From Pyronema omphalodes (lineage: Eukaryota > Ascomycota > Pezizomycetes > Pezizales > Pyronemataceae), in assembly GCA_024516155.1 (NCBI GenBank), contig JAJJXM010000062.1:248001-312000 (forward strand): a stretch of DNA of 64,000 nucleotides, given 5' to 3'. The translations under genes were made by a program, and so were the position numbers. Below the pieces are notes generated by a model. The model was given only the letters and a program-made list of their open reading frames with translations. It had not been told where the DNA came from and did not search any database. Of the stretch, positions 1-9,980 are shown in pieces; positions within the stretch are counted from its first letter, which is position 1; every line of letters starts with the position of its first letter.

Positions 1-1404
1 CAACGAATTTCAAAGATGAATTAAGCGCAAAAGTGTTGGAGTTATATAAAGTTCTTAATCTGTTAAAACGGTAAAATTCGTGATTAAAATTCATGGTGGG
101 TTTCTATTGCGGCAACTGTAATTACTCCAAGGCTGTATATTACCGCATTTTTCATTTAACACTATTTTCCTTATTGTTACATATTGTAATTACCGCGGCA
201 TGTTCTCTTCTTGTTCCTAATTAAGAATATGGTATGATGTATAGTATGAAGAGAGTTAGATACACACTTGGAGATATTCACGCCGAAGCAGAAAGTGAAC
301 TGAAGCCAGTAAATAATGAAAAGGGAGGAAAACGATGTAGAGAAAAGGCAAAGCGTGCAGCGTGTCAATTATCCTCAATGAGATTAATGATCAGGATGTC
401 ATAAGAGGAAGTAGATTAGAGAACACTGTAACACCGGATCCAGATAGCAGTAAAGCCTACAGCTCGAGCATCCTGTAAAACTAGCTTCCACTGTTATACA
501 ACCTAAGCTCTGGGTCCGAGTTTACCCACCGTCATCAGATATACCAAAAACGGCTATCCCGGAAATCAGCCATACAAAACTATGAGACATCAACCATTCA
601 GATTCATCGGTCTGTTCTTTTTTCTATCACTAAACTTGAAGTATGGGCACGTCTATCATATTCTGTTACACCCCTCATACTGAATATGTCCAGCCTCTCT
701 TGGATAGTTCCTGCTATCACGAAGGAAAACCGAGAAAGGAAAAACTGAGCGAGATCGGGTGACGCCCCTCTCCGCTACGATGAGAAGAAATTGAGCACTA
801 ATTCGACTGGCAAAATGATATAACCGGGCAGAACATACGCGGAGTAACAGAGAAAAAAAGGCGGGAAGGCCCATGCAGAAACTCTTGGGGTAATGATAGG
901 ATGGTGTCCGTGTGTGGTTGCGGGTGGAGTAGATGATGGTTGTACGTAGGAATTCCTAAGAAAGAAGTGGAAGAAAAATCTGTTACTGCAGTATTTTGGG
1001 GTATATATTGAATATTGGCTGCTTTACGTGGGTATTGTATTGGGGCCCTGTTGAGTTTCATCTACAATCACTCGTAGATGATAGAAATTATCAAAACATT
1101 ACTTTTTTATGTTACACACATTTGAGTGACTTTAATTCACACTAGCTTGATAAGTATGCCAAAACCCAATTCTCCTACCGTTCAGTCCGTTAACAGTATT
1201 AGGAAGCTATCATCACGTTGAATTAGCCAACCCAATGCAAAGAAGGTGCACTCCTTCTCGAAATAGGATGACCAGTTCTGTTTTGAAAAGGAATGAATAA
1301 TTCTAATAAGGCACAAATAATGCTTTTTGGGCTTTAACCGGCTAAGTCGGGCTTCTCCCAAGTTCCCAACGACGGTGGGGATGCCCCTTAGGGTGTATTG
1401 AAAC

Positions 1405-2280
1405 CTAATACTCTTAAGCAGATCCCCTGCTATCATATCGTAGTCAGAACCCAGGTCAACCACCACCTCCCAATCAGTGAAACCCTTTGCTAACTTTCCC
1501 AAACACTGCCTCCATAACGGCATCATCAGAGCGGTAACCCATCATGGTTCGTGGTCGGCGTTCCCAAATCCCATGGATATATGTTTCGAGATTCCCTGGG
1601 CGGTAAAGGAAGTATTATCGATGGAGACAAGCGTAACCTTTGTATTTTGCAATGTAGTTGGTTCTGGTCATAAACAACCCAGGAGGAAACTTAACCCTTG
1701 AATTATGTAACATATATGATCATGCATCGAGAGGGGATAACATTCCTCAATACTACTGGCTACTCAAGCGAAGTATCAAAGTCGTATCGGATTATGGGCC
1801 CAGGTTGACTGCCACCGTCGAATCAGGGAGACTCTTTGCTAACTTTCCCATCATCTGCCTCCATATCGGCATCGTCAGAGCAGTAACCCGTCATGTTCGG
1901 TAGCAAATCTTCCTAAGCACCATGCGAAGACGTTTTGATTATTGCTTTAATCGTAGAGTACAATATGAGTGTGGTTGTCTCCTAAACATAAAGGAATGAA
2001 CATCGAGAGAGAATAACATTCCTCAGTAGTACTAGCTACTCAAGCGAAGTATCAAAGTCGTATCGGATTATGGGCCTAGGTTGACTACCACCGTCGAATC
2101 AGGGAGACTCTTTGCTAACGTTCCCACCATCTGCCTCCATAACGGCATCGTCAGAGCAGTAACCCATCATGTTCGGTGGCAGATCTTCCCAAGCACCATG
2201 TAAAAACTTTTTGATATTGCTCTAATTGTAGAGTGCAATATGGGCGTAGTTATCTCCATAAGTTTTATAAAGTCTCGGGA
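1405..2280. repeat. Three degenerate tandem copies of a ~270-320 bp unit
   Basis: A block containing 'tttgctaac.ttccca', 'tgcctccataacggcat' and 'cagagc.gtaaccc.tcatg' occurs three times, near 1480, 1830 and 2110. Copies 2 (about 1727-1998) and 3 (about 1999-2275) are close to each other over their whole length. Copy 1 is more diverged and shares mainly the core. On the minus strand copy 1 keeps a 114-codon frame (1182-1526), while the matching stretches of copies 2 and 3 contain stops. This suggests fragments of a decayed duplicated gene. I do not recognise the parent family. Confidence 0.6.
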
Positions 2281-5200
2281 TGTCTGTGGAGATTGTTAGC
2301 ATCGAGATCTCAAATCGTGGAGAGGGATTACAAACAATCAAGTAGTCTATCATTGAAGCAAGGAGATGAGCAAGTACAGTTGGTGGTGGTTGCACATCAA
2401 TGATCAGACTCAGGCGCCAGATACGAGTAGTGGAGGAAAAGTGGAGTTTTGTATATCTAGGCAGAAAGAGAAGTCCTGCTGGTGGCCTAGTGGAGGGTGT
2501 GCATATGGTCGGAGCCCCGGCTAGGCATTCTCAAATTCACCATCCTACCAAGGGAACCCTGTATCTATAACTGCTACCGGTAACCTTGTCCGACTCTTCC
2601 ACTCCCTCCACCATTTGCTTTTATGTACATACTTCGCATGTGGCCCGGTACACCGCATTATCAACTGTTTCGGGATTTAGAACTGGAAAATTCACCGTCG
2701 ACTGCTGGCGACTACAGTCCAAAGAACGAATATTTAAGACATAATTCTCGCGGGTGCGCAGAAAATACCAATATTCTGCCGCAAAAACAATTTAAAGTCT
2801 CATTGTCTTTTGGCCATCCCGTGGTACCCGTATCATTGTATAGGGAGTTTCCATGTTTTTTATTGAAGAGTTGTTATTGTAAAAATTGCAAGACCAATAT
2901 TCAATAACAAAGAAATTTCAATTCTCGATATTTTTTCAACTGCTACCTAATACTCCGTGTAATAATGACCATCAACATACTCTAAGTTCCTATCTTCTCT
3001 GTGTGCTATGTATTGCAAAGATGTTATTTTTCGTGTTAGAGCAATAACGAAAAGATGTACATACAAACAAAGCGGGATGTAGGTCAGTTATTATGGAGTT
3101 GTTAACATTCTAGGAACAGAAGGTAGATTTTCTTTTTGTGAACTGATGTCAGTTGATTTCAAGACGTCTATATTTGCCCCACTTTCCTAATAAACCGATT
3201 TGAAAAGTATTTCAATTGAGCCTTTTGTGGAACAGTGAGATACACTAATGTAACAGACCTCGGTCTCTGGCTTAAGAAATAAGCAGAGAATGAGAAACTC
3301 GAAAAAATGTCAATGGTGTCACAAAGGAAAGAAAATTGGAAAACACCCTTTTAGAGCTAATTTAAGATGGAAAGGGGTGATAGAAGACTTATGGTAGATT
3401 GGTGGCAATTCATTTGGCTGGGGGCGAGCCAAATGGAAGCTGATATAGAAGTTATTTAGAGAGTAGCAGAGAGGAAAGGCAGTATCGCAGTGCTATAATT
3501 TGTAAGATGAACAGCAGTAGGCAAAGAAAATAGCGATGTAGAAGGAGTGGCAAGAGCGAAGATCCTAGAAGAAGTGCAAGCTGAAAGTGAGGTCTGGATT
3601 CTGACAACCCGGAAGATATCAAATGCGTTATCAGTTGTGTTTATCAGCATTATTATATATTTATCAACTCAAATAACTCCGAGAGATTAATGGAGAATAC
3701 AGGCGCCAAATTTAATGCCCATCAAGATAGCGGACAAAAAAAAGAGTTTGCAAAGAAAGGCGGTTAATCTCATCATCAGTAATGAGTGCCTAAGTCGAGA
3801 AGTAATGTGTGTTTCAGAAAAAAAGTGCAGGATATAAAGTATCGAAATATTTGGTGAAGGACAAAATGGTTTTTTGTCTAGCCATAGTTGCCGTTGAAGA
3901 TTGGTAGATGTCTGTACTGCGGCTCTTTAGTAAAAATACGGAGTGTAGAAGTGTCTAGTAGGCGTACTGATTCCGGTGTACAGAAACCCTTAGCTTGTAG
4001 TATTTCTCTCCTACGCTAGAAGCACAAACAAACTTTGATATATCTTTAGTATGAATTTTCCTCGCATCATTTGCGTATAAATAATTTCATTAATCTGTGA
4101 TCGTTGCTTTAACCGAGCCTCATCTCATAGCGTTGCAGTCTAGATTTGTGCTTTTACTATTTTGAACCTTTATAACCAGAATTTGATCCATGGTGCAGAT
4201 ATCTCGTATAGTTCGCTGTCAAATGTGGATCCGGTAAGTTACCGATGCTTCGCCTTAGACGAGCTAACGTGTGGCTACAAACGCGCATTGCGAATGGTGC
4301 TTTAGCTCCACTGCAAGAATCAGCCCAGGAATGCGCAGGATACAATTCGTCTTCAATCTATGACAGGCATGCATGAATCATGAATGCGCTTGAATTCGTT
4401 GTAATCCCAAAAATAGTATCACACTCATGAAGCCAAAAATGCAGAACGTGAATCATCTCATATCGTGACAAAATACGCAGCAAAGGACGGAAAAACATGT
4501 TTGAGGTCTTACCCAGAATCGATCTAGGATTACCAAATTCAAAATCCGATGCAAAAGTATCGGGGGTGATAACTTTGCACAAGTTTGACTACATTTCAAG
4601 TTTGCCGCTATCGAGTGATTTCTTGTGTAAATCGGCTAATAGCTATTCATTGGTGACTGTGGCAGCACTTTCACTGCGAATCGAAAAATTGATGAACTAT
4701 GAACAAATTTACCTGATTGAGATACATCTGTGGATCATATTTCATCATTGAAACCCGTTCTCTATCATGTCACGATCGCTACGTTAATCCTGTCATCTGC
4801 TGCATCCCGTTATGTTCTCCCGTCACCCACAGCAATTTCCATCTCCACCTCCACTTTTTCGCTTTTTCGCCTATTGACGCCAACAGAACATTTACAAGTT
4901 TTTCCACGCTTCAACAAATCTACTGGGCATCGTTAGTCTCAAGAGGCTCGCATGTCCGCCAGCATTCCAAGCTCTCTATCAGCATCGAGGCACAACACCC
5001 ACCCCACTTCACGGCCCGGGCTTGCCTATTCCACCGGTTCTAAGGAAGATAATGGTTTTTTTTATGATTGGCGAGCGTTTTGCATTGCTTGCATTGCTTG
5101 CATGGTCTACAATTGTTTATTCTCTTCACCCTTAGTTTTGTTGTGCCCCACTGGTATTTAGACTATTTTTCTTCTAAGATCAATGAGAATTTGATTTTTC

Positions 5201-5916
5201 GAGAACTTGTTACTAAGCAATCATTGCAACTACTCTGGCGACCTCATTCATCCTCGCCGCCTCATGAAAATCACGGAGTTGCCCAGCGTCAATCCACCAA
5301 TACACCATTTTTCACCATCTCGTTCATCGCCGACAGATCGCTAGAAACTAAAAATCAGCACAGCCGACCAGATAGAATGGCCAAGATGATGATCGCGATC
5401 CGTTCGCGCAGCCATGTCACTGAGACTTCACCGATCTCTATTGCATCGGAACGGGCAAACAAGGCAACTCCCGGGAAACAAAACGACAGCCTGTGATGCT
5501 TTCCGGTCAGTTCTGTACGAGTTCAAATAGATAAATCCAGTTTGAATAAAGAGCCAAGTCGATTCCTCGCTTCGGAGGTCGGTATAGGTGTTTCAACGGC
5601 GATGTGACACATCACTCAGTCTCGGCTACCGATGACATTAAGGTTAGTCTATCATCTTCATTGTGCCAATAATTGCCATGACATGCCATGCCAATTGTCA
5701 ACCGCGAGATCTACTATTCTAACGGCCCCTAACTAATGCACACTGTCTCCCTTCACGCGTATGTACATAGCATCGCCTCAAACGCGCCGAAAATGTTACG
5801 CCCTACCAAGTGAACAACAATCACACCAGCGCTCCGGTGATGTAGAGCTTCGATAATCCTTCCGGAAACCCCCAAATTGGGAGTTCTTATCCGGTGGTGT
5901 GAAGAAATGGGTGGTG

Positions 5917-5922
5917 TATAAA
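5917..5922 (+). promoter_or_regulatory. Probable TATA box of the repeat-protein gene
   Basis: A TATAAA hexamer lies 87 bp upstream of the ATG at 6009, a usual distance in fungi. The assignment rests on position and consensus only. Confidence 0.45.
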
Positions 5923-6008
5923 GTCTTGAGAATCTTTCAACTACTGCACCAAACTTCAAAGTTCCACAACTATTTCAGATAATATTCATCAGAAACTCAA
6001 AACACGAA

Positions 6009-7058
6009 ATGAAGACCACCGCAATCATTACCCTCGTTCTTGCAACTCTTGCACTCTCCACCCCTATCGGTACTTTTTCTAATATCCAGTATCATCAAAT
6101 ATGACTAACGATATCGATAGAGAAGCCTGACATCGACCTCCCAAACCCCGCCATCAACAGCGCTCCTTCCATCCCCGAAACCCCCAGAGTCATCCCCCGC
6201 GGCATCGCCGAAGTTGAGCCGGTCATCGGAACGGGTGTCCTCACTGGTGGTCAGCTTCTCAGCAAAAACAAAGTTGAGAGAGACGTTCTTGAAGTCGAAC
6301 CCTCCGTTGAGCAGGCTGCGAGCCAAAACCACGTCGACGCTCGTGATGCTGTTGAAGTTGAGCCTAAAGTCGAGCAGGCTGTGAGCCAGAACCACGTCGA
6401 TGCTCGTGATGCTATTGAAGTCGAACCTTCCGTCGAGCAGGCTGTCAGCCAGAACCACGTCGACGCTCGTGATGCTGTTGAAGTTGAGCCTGAAGTCGAG
6501 CAGGTCGTGAGCCAGAATCAAGTCAATGCTCGTGAGGTTCTTGAGGTTGAACCCTCCGTTGAGCAGGCTGTAAGCCAAAACAATGTCAACGCTCGTGAGG
6601 TTCTCGAGGTTGAACCCTCCGTCGAGCAGGCTGTAAGCCAGAACCACGTTGACGCCCGTGACGTCGAAGTTGAACCCTCCGTTGAGCAGGCTGTGAGCCA
6701 GAACGAAGTCAACGCTCGTGAAGTTCTCGAAGCTGAGCCTAAAGTCGAACAGGTTGTAAGCCAGAACCACGTTGACGCCCGTGACGTTGAAGTTGAACCC
6801 TCTGTTGAGCAGGCTGCAAGCCAAAACAATGTCAATGCTCGTGAGGTTCTTGAGGTTGAGCCCGAGGTTGAGCAGGCTGCGAGCCAAAACAATGTCAATG
6901 CTCGTGATGCTGTTGAGGTTGAGCCTGAAGTCAAGCAGGCCGTGAGCCAGAACCAAGTCAACACCCGTGACGTTCTTGAGGCTGAGCCTGTAATTGGCAC
7001 CGGAGTCCTAACTGGCGGTCAGACTTTGAGCGAGAACGAAATTAACCCCCACCATTAG
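6009..7058 (+). CDS. Secreted protein with eleven 20-21-residue tandem repeats
   Basis: The model is exon 1 6009-6069, intron 6070-6120 (branch GACTAAC, acceptor ATAG) and exon 2 6121-7058, giving 332 residues. Residues 1-18 or so form a signal peptide (MKTTAIITLVLATLALSTP). After a short linker come 11 repeats of the form VEPxVEQAxSQNxVxARDxxE; the Arg is present in every unit, followed by Asp or Glu. The repeats are flanked by near-identical segments (EVEP/AEPVIGTGVLTGGQ) at both ends. There is no cysteine and no Lys-Arg pair. It is probably exported, and the invariant Arg may be a monobasic cleavage site, which is inference. The 61-nt first exon with a phase-1 intron matches the KR-repeat gene at 31-32 kb. 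The antisense frame through the repeats is open only because the units are multiples of 3. No known family is recognised. Confidence 0.85.
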
Positions 7059-7172
7059 GGGAAGATCTTAAATGTATAGGATTGAGGAAGAATGGGGTGG
7101 TTGTGGGATTTCATGATTGGGAAAATGTTATGTGGGTAATTGTAATGTTTAAGAATTGTAGAAGGGAGGGAA

Positions 7173-7178
7173 AATAAA
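7173..7178 (+). terminator. Possible polyadenylation signal
   Basis: AATAAA lies about 115 nt after the stop of the repeat-protein gene. It is a consensus match only. Confidence 0.3.
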
Positions 7179-7346
7179 TTAGAAGATGGTTCTCTTGTTG
7201 TAACTAACCCATCGCTTCCATCGGTGTAGGATTGTAAAAGGTTCATCAATCCGCGAACGTTTGTGAATGCGAGCTTTGAAAGTCGCCATCTGCTGTCATG
7301 AGCATCCACAGCTAGGAGGATAGAAAAAAATGATAAAAAAAGAAAG

Positions 7347-7430
7347 TCCCTCCGACCGGAGTCGAACCGGTGACCAACGGATGGCAGCAAATATTACAGT
7401 CCGGTGTGATACCAACTACACCACAGAGGG
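7347..7430 (-). tRNA. tRNA-Tyr (GTA) with an 11-nt intron
   Basis: On the minus strand CCCTCTG pairs with CGGAGGG as a 7-bp acceptor stem (one G-U pair). The T arm is ACCGG-TTCGACT-CCGGT. The anticodon loop CTGTAA carries GTA. An 11-nt intron (7383-7393) sits one base 3' of the anticodon, the standard position for eukaryotic nuclear tRNA-Tyr, which nearly always has an intron. The outermost anticodon-stem pair is a C/U mismatch. Discriminator base is A. Confidence 0.93.
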
Positions 7431-8239
7431 TGTGGACATTAGCCTGATTTATTTTAGTAAATATATTACAATATACTATGCTTAAACCTTGATGCATCAG
7501 TCGGGAGTTTTTCACACTGATTATTGTCTCAGACAAAGCAGCTATGACATCACTACAACATATCCATAATCGCATTGCGAACTGCAATACACAATTAAAT
7601 ATATCTGTCATAAATAACAATAACCACATTCACATCTTCCATCTCCCATTGTCTATTGTCCATCTTCTCAAGTTACAAGTTCCTCCTCCGTATCTCGCAT
7701 CTTCCATCTCATCTCCACTGCGAAACATACATGGAAGCGCCGAAACAACATTAAAGGCTAACCCCTAAGCCCTGACCTGCCCTGACCTGACAAGATCTTC
7801 ATGCATTGAACCACCATTTCCTTATACCGCAGCTCCGAGTGAAATGATATTCCAGATCTAAGCAGCTCACATGATATTCGAAGATCTATGAATAGTATCT
7901 CTTTCTCCGGGATGGGTTTATTATTAGCTTACCCCACATCCTCGCCCCTGTACCCACAACCTAGACGAGAGATGATATGTATGTAGGTGCGGTCAGCATT
8001 ATCCTTGCTTTGCCCGGATTCGCCTTGCCATATATCGGATATCGATTATTGACGTCGCGGGTAATCCGGTGAACTGCGGAGGGGGGGGGGGGGGGTATAT
8101 AAAGCAACTACAGCAGCTACGATATCGCGTTTTCTAAGAAGGTTTGGAGGGTACGCGAAGTAACGGATCAGCAGAACTACGAACGACAGGAACGATAGGA
8201 AATAAGATAGCGGAATACACAGAAGGATACCATACGACA
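7431..8239. other. Spacer between tRNA-Tyr and the Ras-like gene
   Basis: No gene is seen. The stretch holds a 15-G homopolymer (8081-8095) just upstream of the Ras-like gene and AC-rich sequence typical of a fungal promoter or 5' leader. Confidence 0.5.
8081..8095 (+). repeat. Poly-G tract (15 G)
   Basis: Uninterrupted run of 15 G about 145 bp upstream of the Ras-like start codon. The length may be misassembled or polymorphic. Confidence 0.9.
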
Positions 8240-9117
8240 ATGGCTTCAGCAACTTCGGCAACAGAGACAGAGACGGTGACAGAGGCGCAGAATAAGTCAG
8301 AGCCAAAAACACAGACTGAGGCGACCCAGAAGATGCAGCTACAGAAATGCAATATCCTAATGCTAGGAGCAAAGGGTGTCGGGAAAAGTTGTTTAAGCTG
8401 GCGTGTAAGACTCCTTCTTTCCCCATTCCCTCGAGCTGCGGCAGGTGTTTTCAAGCTTCGTAAGACATCAAACTAACCCCCCCTCCCCCCTCCACGCAGT
8501 TCGCAACCTCTCTCTTCTCAGCCCACATAGACCCAACTATCGACGATGTCCCTACCAGCACCATAACTTTCGATAACAACAGCTTTACTTGCCATTACCT
8601 AGATGTTAAAGATCAGCAGTGGGAGTTACTGGAAAGTTATGTTAAGGGGTGCGATGCGGTGATGTTGGTGTATTCTATCATCGAAAGAGAGAGTCTTGAG
8701 GAGGCGAGGAAGCTGGGGGAAGCCATACGGAAGCTTAGTGGGGAGCCTGATGATACTGCGGGGGATAAGAGCGGGGGTAAAAGAGATGAGAATAGCACCC
8801 TTTTGAACCCCGAGGAATCAAATGGTAGAGGGTCCAAGTTGCCGATGGTGGTAATAGGGACTATGAAGGAACTACGGGAACAGCGAATTGTGAAGGAAGA
8901 CGAGGGAAGAGAGGTGGCAAGGGGGTTGAAGTGTGGGTTCTGGGAGGTGAGTGCGGCCACGGGGGAGAATTGTGAGAGGGTTCAGGAGGCGTTGTGTAGA
9001 GCTTACCTGGCGAGGGTTGAAGAGGAGAAGGAAAAGAAGGAAACGGAGGGTAAGGATAAGGATAAGGGGAAGGATAAGGGAAAGGGCAAACACAAGAGGG
9101 GTTGTGTTATAATGTGA
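8240..9117 (+). CDS. Ras-like small GTPase, degenerate core, CAAX tail
   Basis: Exons 8240-8404 and 8500-9117 (intron 8405-8499) give 260 residues. The open frame begins upstream without an ATG, so the first ATG (8240) is taken. The P-loop GAKGVGKS is intact (Lys49), and the effector region reads DPTIDD (66-71), with the Thr that binds Mg kept. The G3 motif, normally DTAGQ, is DVKDQ (90-94): the Gly is lost although the Gln remains. The G4 motif NKxD is TMKE (176-179). G5 looks like SAAT. About 30 extra residues separate helix 3 from strand 5. The C-terminus is a Lys-rich stretch ending CVIM, a farnesylation box identical to that of human KRAS4B, so attachment to the plasma membrane is expected. 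The motif changes suggest weak or absent guanine specificity and hydrolysis. It may be a pseudo-GTPase. Confidence 0.88.
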
Positions 9118-9629
9118 AGCGGGTTATATTCTTGGGCGTTACATGATTGGATTTAATTGTAATTGTAATTATCTTCATCATGAACTGATGTCTTTATTTG
9201 GTGTTGCTATGAATATATCGACCCGTACGCCTTCTTGGCGAACCCTCTGCACCACCTCCGGAGTTACGAGCCTGCGCAGGGCTGAAGCGCCATGCTTACC
9301 GGTAACCGTAACGAGCCTAGCGCCACCTCACACCTGTCACCTTCCCCGCACTCGCGCCCCACCACGCGTTTGCATTTCGGCCAGTTCGAACAGTTGGCAT
9401 CGTCCCAGGTTCTAACCCAACAACGCTACCGAAGCTTAATTCTTCAATCTTGAAAAACTTCAAGCTCACCCACAGTTCACTCACTTCAACACGCTCACTT
9501 CAACACGTTCTCTTCCGCGCACTTACTTAACTTCACGTACCGCACCCACAACCAAATCCATCATCACAACTACGCACACAGCCAGCCACAACCAGCCAGA
9601 TCCACCACCAGCCAGATCCACCACCAGCA
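9118..9629. other. Spacer with short direct repeats
   Basis: No gene is seen. Short direct repeats such as 'cacttcaacacg' and 'agccagatccaccacc' lie just before the following open frame and probably belong to its 5' leader. Confidence 0.4.
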
Positions 9630-9980
9630 ATGAGTTTCTCCTTCAACCTCAACCCCACCAACACATCCTCAATCCCCACGCCAAAACCCACCATGACCTC
9701 AACAGCATCAACCTCAATCCCCCGTCTCACCACCACCACTACCACCGCCCCCTCCACCTCCTCCACCTCCTCCCCTTCATCAACAACAACCAATAGCGGC
9801 TGGGTAGTCCTTTCGCAAAGCTCCCTTCCTGTCCTGAAAACCCAGGATTCAACACCGAGAACTATCACGCCGGAGGTTCATCGGGATGTTAGGGATATTT
9901 TGGAACGCTTACAGAGGAGACAGAAGGAGGGGGTGGAGGCGGTTAGGGTGTATTATGCGAAGGGTGGAGAGGGGAAATAG
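9630..9980 (+). CDS. Small Thr/Ser/Pro-rich hypothetical protein
   Basis: A single-exon frame of 116 residues starts at an ATG in fair context (AGCAATGAG). Residues 1-55 are low-complexity Thr/Ser/Pro. Residues 56-116 are more ordered, with a WVVLSQ stretch and a predicted charged helix around VRDILERLQRRQKEGVEAV. There is no signal peptide or membrane segment. An AATAAA at 10265 could end the transcript. The ordered C-terminal half makes it more believable than the neighbouring chance frames, but no family is recognised and it could be spurious. Confidence 0.45.
   Translation: MSFSFNLNPTNTSSIPTPKPTMTSTASTSIPRLTTTTTTAPSTSSTSSPSSTTTNSGWVVLSQSSLPVLKTQDSTPRTITPEVHRDVRDILERLQRRQKEGVEAVRVYYAKGGEGK

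Larger units (their letters stand above)
1..6008. other. Gene-poor region with no intact gene recognised
   Basis: I find no open frame here with recognisable domains, believable splice sites or a plausible start, apart from the degenerate tandem repeat near 1.4-2.3 kb listed separately. The longest frames (up to 142 codons) have random-looking composition. The last 100 bases hold the promoter of the repeat-protein gene downstream. Confidence 0.5.

Noticed and set aside
6105..6956. 283-codon frame antisense to the secreted repeat protein
   Set aside because: It exists only because the sense repeats are multiples of 3 bp. It has no start context or splice logic, while the sense gene has a signal peptide and intron.
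8144..8239. N-terminal extension of the Ras-like protein
   Set aside because: The open frame upstream has no ATG before 8240.
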